Origin: Planctomycetota bacterium
Lineage (GTDB): Bacteria > Planctomycetota > Planctomycetia > Isosphaerales > Isosphaeraceae
NCBI GenBank assembly: GCA_021778575.1
Contig: JAJYCH010000163.1
Location: 1-8,386 of the forward strand
DNA length: 8,386 bases
Direction of reading: 5' to 3'
The notes under the pieces are model-generated. The model made no database searches. It saw only the letters and a program-made list of their open reading frames with translations, and was not told the origin of the DNA. Shown one piece after another: positions 1 through 5,039 of this stretch (within the stretch, counting starts at the first letter, position 1; every line of letters begins with the position of its first letter). The position numbers and the translations under genes were made by a program.

Positions 1-991
1 TGCTCCGCCAGTGGCGGTGCCGCTCCCCCTCGCTGAGGTGGCTATGGAGCACGGCCACCCGGTCGAACCGGCGGCGAAACCGGCGGATCGTCTGAGGCGT
101 CAGGCTGATCTCGGGGACCAGGACGATCGCCTCGCGCCCCCGGGCGACGACCTCCTCGATCGCTCCCAGATAGACCTCGGTCTTGCCGCTTCCGGTCACT
201 CCGTGGAGCAGGAATGTGGCGAAGGTCCCCCCTTGAAGGCTGGGCCGGAGCTGGTCGAGCGCGGCGGTCTGTTCGACCGTCAGCGCGGGAGCCGGTTTCC
301 GGCCTCCTTCGACCTCGTCCTCGTCGACCGAGGGAGCGTTGATCCGCCGCTTGACGGTGTGGATCAAACCCCGCTTGCGCAAGGTGTCGACCACTCCCGG
401 GCCGCACTTGGCCCGGTTCAGGACGTCGGCCAGGGTGAGCGGGACGGTCGCCTTGGCCACGACCTGGATCACTTCGAGCTGCTTGGGGTTGAGCTTCGCC
501 GAGCCATCGGCAATGGCCCCGAGCGTCGAGTCGGGAACGGTGAAGCAGGTCCAGACCCGAGTTCCCGCCTGCTTCTTGACCCCGGCCGGCACGACCGAGT
601 CGAGAGCCTGCCCCCAGGCACACGCGTAATAGCCGGCCAGCCACCGGGTCAGGTCGAGCATCGGCTGATCGACCAGCGGCGGGTCGTCGACGACGTCGAT
701 GACCTCCTTGATCTTCCGGGGATCAACCTCGGCAAAGTCATCGACCCGCACGCAATAAGCGACGACCGGCGTATTGCCGCGTCCCAGAGGAACCTTGACC
801 CGCTGCCCTGGAACGACCCGGGTCCGCAAGCCCGGCGGAATCCGGTACGAGAAGACCTGATCGACCGGCCGGTTGAAGACAACGCCGGCGAACGGCCCGT
901 CGACCGCGACGGCCGTGGTCGAATCGGTCTCCGCTTCGAGAGCGAAGAGCGCGGATTGCCGGAGTGGATCATTGCAGCTGATCGAATCCAT
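1..991 (-). CDS. priA: PriA, primosomal replication-restart helicase, N-terminal part (cut by left edge)
   Basis: PriA is a superfamily 2 3'-to-5' DNA helicase that recognises stalled or collapsed forks and reloads the replisome. About 330 residues are visible; E. coli PriA has 732. Residues 28-75 form the 3'-end DNA-binding domain (VAVDGPFAGVVFNRPVDQVF, then a PGQRVKVPLGRG turn), followed by a winged-helix-like stretch to about residue 230. The helicase domain then opens with Walker A GVTGSGKTE (264-272), motif Ia VPEISLTPQT (292-301) and HSHLSEGER (316-324). The Walker B box, zinc-binding cysteines and C-terminal domain lie beyond the edge. The start at 991 is ATG behind a purine-rich GAGGGAGGG run; an in-frame ATG at 1054 lacks any Shine-Dalgarno and is the alternative. 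About 30 residues precede the conserved domain, slightly long for the family. The gene is divergent from the small membrane protein at 1238. Identification rests directly on motif matches and is very secure. Confidence 0.96.
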   Translation of the reverse strand, partial: MDSISCNDPLRQSALFALEAETDSTTAVAVDGPFAGVVFNRPVDQVFSYRIPPGLRTRVVPGQRVKVPLGRGNTPVVAYCVRVDDFAEVDPRKIKEVIDVVDDPPLVDQPMLDLTRWLAGYYACAWGQALDSVVPAGVKKQAGTRVWTCFTVPDSTLGAIADGSAKLNPKQLEVIQVVAKATVPLTLADVLNRAKCGPGVVDTLRKRGLIHTVKRRINAPSVDEDEVEGGRKPAPALTVEQTAALDQLRPSLQGGTFATFLLHGVTGSGKTEVYLGAIEEVVARGREAIVLVPEISLTPQTIRRFRRRFDRVAVLHSHLSEGERHRHWRS

Positions 992-1125
992 CGCCGGGTC
1001 TCGCCCTCCCTCGAACGCGCTCGGACACCGGTTCCATTCTAAACGCCTGTCCATCCGAAGGCGACGGGGAAGTGGACGGGGATGTGCGGGATATTTCCGA
1101 GTGGAGCGAAAAGCCTGGAAATTTT

Positions 1126-1156
1126 TTGATCTTTCCCAGGTTTGATCTGCTACACT
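1126..1156 (+). promoter_or_regulatory. Candidate extended -10 promoter for the 47-residue membrane protein
   Basis: In the 246-base divergent region between priA and the plus-strand small gene, TACACT (1151-1156) is preceded by TG and one base (1148-1150), which is an extended -10 layout. TTGATC (1126-1131) is a possible -35, but the 19-base spacer is long. It follows the only AT-rich run in the region. This would give a leader of about 75 bases before the start at 1238. Planctomycete promoters are poorly defined, so this is a sequence-only guess. Nothing comparably good was seen facing priA. Confidence 0.35.
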
Positions 1157-1237
1157 CGTCGAACCGGCCTCGCTTCGCGAGGCACTTTCAACCACCGACG
1201 ATCAGCGGTCACGCCGCTCGACGTCAAGGGGTTCCGC

Positions 1238-1381
1238 ATGCAACGATTTATGGATAAGTGGGGCCTGTGGATCGCCTTGTTCGTGATCGGCGGGATCATC
1301 TCTTACGGCCTGATCTCCGGTTACCTCAAGGAAGACGAGGACGCCGGCAAGGGTGCCAAGAAGACCGCCGTCGGCAAGTAA
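1238..1381 (+). CDS. 47-residue single-pass membrane protein of unknown function
   Basis: The product begins MQRFMDKWGLWIALFVIGG. Residues 9-30 form one hydrophobic, glycine-rich membrane segment (GLWIALFVIGG then IISYGLISGYL), followed by a short charged tail rich in Lys, Glu and Asp (residues 31-47, ending KKTAVGK). A Shine-Dalgarno AAGGGG (1226-1231) lies 6 bases before the ATG at 1238; an in-frame ATG at 1250 is too far from it. The N-terminus is short and basic, so an N-in, C-out topology is likely but not certain. It is the only plus-strand gene in the window, divergent from priA and convergent with the gene ending at 1422. I do not recognise a family. Coding status is supported by the ribosome binding site, the upstream promoter-like element and the clean TM-plus-tail architecture. 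Confidence 0.7.
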   Translation: MQRFMDKWGLWIALFVIGGIISYGLISGYLKEDEDAGKGAKKTAVGK

Positions 1382-1421
1382 TCGATCACTCGGGCCAGTG
1401 CGGGTCGGCCTCGACGGGCTG

Positions 1422-1673
1422 TTAGGGATAACGGGCCGCCCGTTCGTACTTCCGGGACAGAGCCGCGCAATAATCGGCCCGACGACGGTTCGTCGCCGGG
1501 TCGCCGTGCGGCCCTGGTTCGTCCGATTCGCCGGTCTCATTGCGCAAGACCCAGGCCGTATTCGCATGAAGCCGGGCAAGTTCGAGAAAGGTCGCGCGCC
1601 GTCGGCGACCGATCTCGAAGCCGACCATCAGGCCAGTGATCGCCACGACCATCATCAGGCGGCGGATCGTCAA
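1422..1673 (-). CDS. 83-residue N-terminally anchored planctomycete-type protein, C-terminal tail cut by a stop
   Basis: The product starts MTIRRLMMVVAITGLMVGF: a basic N-terminus and one hydrophobic segment (residues 6-20), then an Arg-rich stop-transfer (RRRR, 23-26), a helical ARLHA region and a C-terminal CAALSRKYERAARYP. This layout matches a small protein family common in Isosphaeraceae, known to me by pattern only and without assigned function. The start is TTG at 1671-1673 with AAGAGA six bases upstream; no ATG or GTG is available near it. The family normally continues after the KYERAARYP motif into a proline-rich tail like PWLPVEPDPPEP. Here a TAA (1422-1424) follows RYP, yet the same frame continues QPVEADPHWPE to a TGA at 1386-1388. 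The gene may therefore be recently truncated. It is convergent with the 47-residue gene and 181 bases downstream of the WD40 gene. Confidence 0.7.
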   Translation of the reverse strand: MTIRRLMMVVAITGLMVGFEIGRRRRATFLELARLHANTAWVLRNETGESDEPGPHGDPATNRRRADYCAALSRKYERAARYP

Positions 1674-1765
1674 ATCTGATCTCTTGAATGGGTTGCAGTC
1701 ATGGACACGCTGTGTCCTCTTTCGACTGACGCCAACGGGCTCGAAGACGGCGGCGGATCGTCAAA
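1658..1765. repeat. 17-base exact direct repeat spanning the start codon of the 83-residue gene
   Basis: The plus-strand 17-mer ggcggcggatcgtcaaa occurs at 1658-1674 and again at 1749-1765, an offset of 91 bases. On the minus strand the copy nearest the gene contains its TTG start and the first codons (TTG ACG ATC CGC CGC). The second copy has the same start-like sequence 91 bases upstream, out of frame with the gene. The flanks differ immediately on both sides. It could be the trace of a small duplication of the gene's 5' end, or a chance match of GC-rich coding words. Confidence 0.8.
1703..1717. repeat. Perfect 6-bp inverted repeat (GGACAC-gct-GTGTCC)
   Basis: Arms at 1703-1708 and 1712-1717 pair perfectly around a 3-base loop. 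It lies between the stop of the WD40 gene (1855) and the TTG start of the 83-residue gene (1673), both on the minus strand. No U-tract follows on the minus strand, so it is not a standard intrinsic terminator of the WD40 transcript. It could be an RNA hairpin in the leader of the 83-residue gene or a short operator. The rest of 1674-1854 shows nothing else except the 17-base repeat copy. Confidence 0.35.
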
Positions 1766-1854
1766 GCGGGCCTTCTCAGGAGAGGATCGCGGGAACGAGT
1801 CAGAAGTTGTGTCGAGGCCCAGCCTGCGTTACTGAAGATACGAGTTTTGTAGGA

Positions 1855-2979
1855 TTAACGAGGATCGGCATTTGGAGTCTTCTGGATAACGATCGACCGG
1901 GTGCTGACGGTTGCGGCGATCGTTTTCCCATCGGGCGAGAATGCAATCGGGTAGCACCCCGTGATTGTTCCGATATTTTTGGACGTCGCGGTATCCCAAA
2001 GCGTGGTCGTTCCATTGGAGCCGGCCGTCACGAGCGTCTTGCCATCAGGAGAAAATACGGCCTGTTGAATCCTGGGGTCGATCGTCTTCAACGTCGCCTT
2101 CCATTTGGCGGTCGAGATCTCCCAGACCCCAACCTCTGCGGGATCTTCGAAACCCGCTGTGCATGCCGCAGCGATCGTTCTGCCATCGGGAGAGAAAGCC
2201 ACGGACTGCATCCAGTGGAGATATTGTTCCATTTCGATTTCTTCGGGAGTTGGCTTCTCTTTAGCGATCGCTTCAAGAACCTTCTCCGACGGCGGAAACT
2301 TCAGGATTGCCAGCGTCAGTCCGGTCCGGGCGTCCCAGATCCTGGCCGTTCCGTCCATCGCGCCGCTGGCCACCAGCTTGCCATCGGGAGAGACCGCCAC
2401 CGAGTCGACCGTCGCACGATGGCCGACGAGAGTCCGGACCAGTTTTCCGCTGGTGAGATCAAGAATCTGGACCTCGCTTTTCGGACTTCCGATATTTGCC
2501 GCAATCCCTGCGACCAGTTGTTTCCCATCTGGAAAAAACGCGACCGAGTAGTATCCTCGGTCCTGATCGTCCAGCTGGAACTTGCGGATCTCGCGTCCCT
2601 CGGGGATGGCGATCCAACGGATGATTCCCGGGCCTTCCAGGACTAGCAGGGTCTTGCCGTCGGGAGAAAAGGCGGCCAGGCGGACCCCATCCTGGAGGGC
2701 ACTGATCGCCTTCACTCGCTTTCCCGACGGAGCGTCCCAGAGGATCGTCTGGCCGGGAGTTGGTTTCTGGAGCATTCCCAGGTTTGTGCCGTGTGTGGTG
2801 GCAATCAGCTTCCCGTCGGGTGAAAACGCGATGGACGAAACCGGCTCCGAATTTTCAACAGGGTCGTCAGCCGGTAAGGTCAACCTGACCTCCTGGCCGA
2901 GCGTGACGCTCTGCGAACCGATGCCCCAAAGGATCACAACCTTTGAAAGAAGGTTCATCAATCTAGGAGAGGCATGCAT
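1855..2979 (-). CDS. Secreted WD40-repeat beta-propeller protein, seven blades
   Basis: The 374-residue product begins with a signal peptide (MHASPRLMNLLSKVVILWGI, cleavage probably near residue 28, before QEVRLTL), so it should act outside the cytoplasm. Seven copies of the WD40 strand motif resembling VAFSPDGKxxA begin near residues 48, 101, 145, 192, 259, 306 and 344. Matching WD-type strand ends include ILWDAPSG (79-86), RIWDARTG (213-220), GVWEIST (284-290) and TLWDTATS (326-333). Seven motifs suggest one closed seven-bladed propeller with no enzymatic domain, usually a protein-binding scaffold. Blade 5 is preceded by an acidic, lysine-rich insert (residues 231-252, containing KEKPTPEEIEME). 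GGAG (2987-2990) sits 7 bases from the ATG at 2979; the in-frame ATG at 2958 has no such signal. The start is only 27 bases after the antitoxin stop, so co-transcription with the toxin-antitoxin pair is likely. Base composition is less GC-rich than the flanking genes. Binding partner unknown. Confidence 0.92.
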   Translation of the reverse strand: MHASPRLMNLLSKVVILWGIGSQSVTLGQEVRLTLPADDPVENSEPVSSIAFSPDGKLIATTHGTNLGMLQKPTPGQTILWDAPSGKRVKAISALQDGVRLAAFSPDGKTLLVLEGPGIIRWIAIPEGREIRKFQLDDQDRGYYSVAFFPDGKQLVAGIAANIGSPKSEVQILDLTSGKLVRTLVGHRATVDSVAVSPDGKLVASGAMDGTARIWDARTGLTLAILKFPPSEKVLEAIAKEKPTPEEIEMEQYLHWMQSVAFSPDGRTIAAACTAGFEDPAEVGVWEISTAKWKATLKTIDPRIQQAVFSPDGKTLVTAGSNGTTTLWDTATSKNIGTITGCYPIAFSPDGKTIAATVSTRSIVIQKTPNADPR

Positions 2980-2986
2980 GGAGATG

Positions 2987-2990
2987 CTCC
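2987..2990 (-). promoter_or_regulatory. Ribosome binding site fixing the WD40 protein start
   Basis: GGAG on the minus strand is 7 bases before the ATG at 2979-2977. The alternative ATG eight codons in (2958) has no purine-rich site, so the longer form with residues MHASPRL before the hydrophobic core is preferred. Confidence 0.6.
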
Positions 2991-3006
2991 ATTTATTGAC
3001 TCATAC

Positions 3007-3210
3007 TCAGGCTCGCTGCCCACGGAGGATCAGCGCCCTGACTTCGGGAACAAGCTCGGTGGGTACGGAAATGAGGGTCGTCCCCTCCTCTTCGAACGCC
3101 TCCTCGATCTCGGCGGCCTGCTCTTCTTCGGTCTGGTCTTCGTAATGGGCCAGAACCTGGCGGATTCGATCCTCATTCCAGCCTGGCGGAAATTGTTGCG
3201 GCCGATTCAT
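3007..3210 (-). CDS. Putative antitoxin, small acidic protein paired with the upstream toxin-like gene
   Basis: This 67-residue protein reads MNRPQQFPPGWNEDRIRQVL, then HYEDQTEEEQAAEIEEAFEE, then SVPTELVPEVRALILRG. The pattern PPGWxExRxxxVLxHYExQTExE, a strongly acidic middle (residues 25-42) and a C-terminal VPxELVPxVRxLI helix is one I associate with small antitoxin-like partners of BrnT/DUF4258-type genes in planctomycetes and cyanobacteria. That is recognition by pattern, not a database hit. Its ATG overlaps the toxin stop by four bases (ATGA), indicating translational coupling, and it has a much stronger Shine-Dalgarno than the toxin, as expected for a labile inhibitor needed in excess. 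No helix-turn-helix or ribbon-helix-helix motif is evident, so DNA binding and autoregulation cannot be claimed. The WD40 gene follows after 27 bases. Confidence 0.75.
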   Translation of the reverse strand: MNRPQQFPPGWNEDRIRQVLAHYEDQTEEEQAAEIEEAFEEEGTTLISVPTELVPEVRALILRGQRA

Positions 3211-3491
3211 CGCGGTTTCCTCCTCTGCCGACGCCGAAACGCTTTCTTCGACTTGCCTCGAAGCTCATACGCCGTGATCACAAAGACGCTGTCCAGGCCA
3301 TCGTCGGGCGAATAGATGATCTGGAGATACCGGCCGAGCGTGGTCCGGCCCAGCTTCATTCGCGCGCCATTGGCTGCACTGAGATCCTCTCCATTCCCAC
3401 GGAAGACTTGCTCAACCTCTTCCTCACTGACACCATGCCCATAAATATGAGGGAGGCCGGTCTCAGGATCGAGGTAGTAGCGTATCTCCAC
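3207..3491 (-). CDS. Putative BrnT/DUF4258-like toxin
   Basis: The 94-residue product begins MEIRYYLDPETGLPHIYGHG. Residues 19-30 (HGVSEEEVEQVF) match the H-x-V-x-E-E-E-V pattern at the start of DUF4258/BrnT-like proteins. A glycine-arginine strand (GRTTLGRYLQIIY, 48-60), a D-S-V-F-V-I-T-A-Y-E strand (67-76) and a basic tail (FRRRQRRKPR, 85-94) follow, as in small RelE-superfamily ribonuclease folds. The basic C-terminus would suit RNA binding. The start is GTG at 3489-3491; an in-frame TAG lies upstream with no other start between, and the Shine-Dalgarno is weak (CTCGGGG region). Toxin-first order followed by an overlapping partner is as in brnTA. The gene begins 86 bases after the SUKH gene's stop. 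No promoter could be assigned with confidence in that gap. Toxicity and RNase activity are inferred; a non-toxic DUF4258 relative is possible. Confidence 0.75.
   Translation of the reverse strand: MEIRYYLDPETGLPHIYGHGVSEEEVEQVFRGNGEDLSAANGARMKLGRTTLGRYLQIIYSPDDGLDSVFVITAYELRGKSKKAFRRRQRRKPR
3216..3226 (-). promoter_or_regulatory. Strong ribosome binding site of the antitoxin gene, inside the toxin gene's end
   Basis: AGAGGAGGAAA on the minus strand is near-ideal for ribosome binding and sits 5 bases before the antitoxin ATG (3210-3208), within the last codons of the toxin gene. The toxin's own GTG start has no comparable site. This asymmetry favours more antitoxin than toxin per transcript. 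Confidence 0.7.
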
Positions 3492-3577
3492 ATCACGGCC
3501 CCGAGGACAAGTTACCTGATCCTAATCTACCAGGTCGTTATCGATTTTCGTAGGGTTCGCTTGGCGGGCCGCCGCGC

Positions 3578-4186
3578 TCAGCCAGGAGGCGGGTCGGGAT
3601 GGAGTTCGTTGTCAAGCTTCTCGGATGCTGGTAACTCGTCGCGAAGGAAATCGCCGAACTTCTTCCACTCTCCGACGACGCGGCCGGTCCTTCGAATGCT
3701 GAGAATGCGTCCCTCGACGATAAAATATCCGACGTTCTCGCGGTCTGAGTAATGCCGACCACCAAAATGGAAAGCCTTTTCGGGAACCCGCCGATACTCG
3801 GTCGACCAGAGGTTCACCGCAGTCGCCAGGTCGTGACACTGGAGCCGCGAGCGATCGAGCAAAGGTAGTTTCCCCATCATGGAACGAGGCACGCCGGCCA
3901 GCGACATTCCGTAGCAAAACGCCCCGCTCGTCGTCGCCAGGAACTCGGCGTACATGGCGGGAACGACGACCTTGAAGCGCTCGCAATATCGTTCCAAGGC
4001 GTCTTCCGACAATCCGGGGTAGAGCGTGATCGCATAGTTTTCGGTCGCGACCCAGGGACGATGGCCGAGGCTCAGGACGCCGTCGGCGGAAGGATTGCCT
4101 GGCCGGTCCAGCAATCGGCGCGCGACGTCCGCGAGTGGGGCGAACTCACCCGGAAACCGATCCAGCAGTGAGGCCATCGTATCCAA
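3578..4186 (-). CDS. SMI1/KNR4 (SUKH)-like protein
   Basis: The 202-residue product carries a C-terminal half typical of SUKH-superfamily proteins. It has an initial helix with RFKVVVPAMYAEFLATTSGAF (residues 70-90; the family's IPxxYxxFLxxxNGG position), the hydrophobic GMSLAGVPRSM strand (93-103), a NLWSTEYR segment (125-132), KAFHFGGRHYSDRENVGYF (137-155) and a closing EWKKFGDFLRDEL (173-185). The SUKH glycines after the first helix are here S-G. SUKH proteins are known as immunity proteins against polymorphic toxins and also as stand-alone proteins of unknown role. No signal peptide is present, so it is cytoplasmic. TTG at 4186 lies 8 bases from GGAG (4195-4198); ATG at 4177 is 17 bases from it, so TTG is preferred. 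It follows the isomerase gene by 16 bases and precedes the toxin by 86. No polymorphic toxin is visible next to it. Confidence 0.75.
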   Translation of the reverse strand: MDTMASLLDRFPGEFAPLADVARRLLDRPGNPSADGVLSLGHRPWVATENYAITLYPGLSEDALERYCERFKVVVPAMYAEFLATTSGAFCYGMSLAGVPRSMMGKLPLLDRSRLQCHDLATAVNLWSTEYRRVPEKAFHFGGRHYSDRENVGYFIVEGRILSIRRTGRVVGEWKKFGDFLRDELPASEKLDNELHPDPPPG

Positions 4187-4202
4187 AGGTGATTCTCCGA
4201 CT

Positions 4203-4967
4203 TTAAATCAAACTCTCCAGCAACAGTTTGAGCTTGCGGACCTCGACTTCGACCTCGAAGGGGCTGTCCAGTGAGTCGAGGATCGAGACGGTCAGGGCCC
4301 GGTCGTAACCGTTTCGTTCGAGGAGGTTGACGATCCGGCCGTATTCGATTTCCCCCTGGCCGACCTTCACCTGGAACTCGCCGGGCTTGCGTCCGGTGTC
4401 TCGAAGCAGAACGTTCTGGACGAACGGGAAGACCTCGTCGTAGTTGCCTCCGGCGAGCGGTCCCTGGATGTAGTGGCTGGGGTCGAGCGTCAGGCCCAGT
4501 CCCGGCACGGCCTTGCAGAGCGCGGCGGCGAGTGAGGGGTCGGACGTCATCGTCTTCGAGTCGGTCATCAAGGTCAGGACCAACCCTTCGCGGCTGGCGT
4601 GACCGGCCAGACCGGCGAGCCGCTTGACCTCGTCGTCGAACGGCGTGCCGATCGGCGAGGCGGGGATCGTCAGGACCGCCACCGTCTGGATCTTGGCCAG
4701 GCGGCAGATCGCCTCGAACCGCTTGCGGACGACGGCTGGCTCGGCGTCGCCGAAGTCGATCCCGTAGGCCGAGGGGGTCATGCTGGGCGCGTCGCGGAGC
4801 CGGCCCATCGAGGCGTCGAGGCTCTCGGCCACCGCCGATGGGCGGAGGTGGTTCTCGGTCTCGAAGAGCGCCAGGTCGATCTTGCGGAATTCCAGGTCGG
4901 CGATGTGCCGGATGGCCGACTCCATCGGCTCCCTGGAGAAGCATAGCGTGTTGCAAGCAACGAACAC
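4203..4967 (-). CDS. TIM-barrel protein of the sugar-phosphate isomerase/epimerase (AP endonuclease 2) type
   Basis: The 254-residue product begins MFVACNTLCFSREPMESAIR. Its first strand and helix (NTLCF, then AIRHIADLEFRKIDLAL) match the opening of xylose-isomerase-like TIM barrels. Family-like strands follow: TVAVLTIPASP (95-105), LVLTLMTDS (129-137), LGLTLDPSHY (157-166), VLLRDTG (186-192) and ALTVSIL (224-230). The D-x-x-H pair (Asp162, His165) fits a metal-ligand position. The other usual ligands look replaced: TD instead of Glu near 135, R-D where His is usual near 189, and S-I instead of Glu near 228. A catalytic role on a sugar is therefore uncertain. QVKVGQGEIEYGRI (199-212) is a conserved-looking loop of a planctomycete subfamily. 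GTG at 4967 is chosen for its strong GGAGGAGG site (4974-4981). It is 72 bases after the large GHL10-like gene and 16 before the SUKH gene. Confidence 0.82.
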   Translation of the reverse strand: MFVACNTLCFSREPMESAIRHIADLEFRKIDLALFETENHLRPSAVAESLDASMGRLRDAPSMTPSAYGIDFGDAEPAVVRKRFEAICRLAKIQTVAVLTIPASPIGTPFDDEVKRLAGLAGHASREGLVLTLMTDSKTMTSDPSLAAALCKAVPGLGLTLDPSHYIQGPLAGGNYDEVFPFVQNVLLRDTGRKPGEFQVKVGQGEIEYGRIVNLLERNGYDRALTVSILDSLDSPFEVEVEVRKLKLLLESLI

Positions 4968-4973
4968 CCGAGT

Positions 4974-4981
4974 CCTCCTCC
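4974..4981 (-). promoter_or_regulatory. Strong ribosome binding site fixing the GTG start of the isomerase-like gene
   Basis: GGAGGAGG on the minus strand lies 6 bases upstream of the GTG at 4967-4965. No ATG lies in frame nearby with comparable support, so the GTG start is preferred. Confidence 0.65.
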
Positions 4982-4986
4982 GTGAT

Positions 4987-5004
4987 GGGCCGTTTGTTTG
5001 GCCC
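4987..5004 (-). repeat. Small hairpin (GGGCC-8-nt loop-GGCCC) in the leader of the isomerase-like gene
   Basis: Perfect 5-bp arms at 4987-4991 and 5000-5004 enclose an A/C-only loop on the transcript strand (aaacaaac). It lies in the 72-base gap after the stop at 5040 and ends 5 bases before the Shine-Dalgarno at 4974-4981. No U-tract follows, so it is not a standard terminator. It may be a processing or stabilising hairpin, or chance in GC-rich DNA. Confidence 0.35.
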
Positions 5005-5039
5005 GACGGTACGTCTTCTCCCTTGATTTCCGCCCGATC

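Noticed and set aside
11..1042. 343-codon plus-strand open frame
   Set aside because: It is antisense to priA, whose motifs (Walker A, VPEISLTPQT) are unambiguous. It is low-complexity R, D and G-rich, typical of an antisense frame in GC-rich DNA.
1423..1432. TAGGGATAAC, identical to the first ten bases of the I-SceI homing-endonuclease site
   Set aside because: The remaining site bases do not match and no intron or homing endonuclease gene is nearby. It arises from the coding sequence around the TAA stop.
1766..1854. Search for an intrinsic terminator after the WD40 gene
   Set aside because: No stem followed by a U-tract on the minus strand; a long-range GGGCCT/AGGCCC pairing has too large a loop.
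1636..2646. 336-codon plus-strand open frame over the WD40 gene
   Set aside because: It is the complement of the repeated WD40 coding words; the minus-strand frame has a signal peptide and seven repeat motifs.
1855..2979. Recurring DNA motif near ccatcgggaga, considered as a repeat array
   Set aside because: It occurs once per WD40 blade and encodes the SPDGK turn, so the protein repeat explains it. Spacing is irregular.
3515..3534. Imperfect palindrome CCTG...CAGG upstream of the toxin-like gene, as a possible operator
   Set aside because: Only five of ten positions pair. That is too weak in GC-rich DNA to call an operator.
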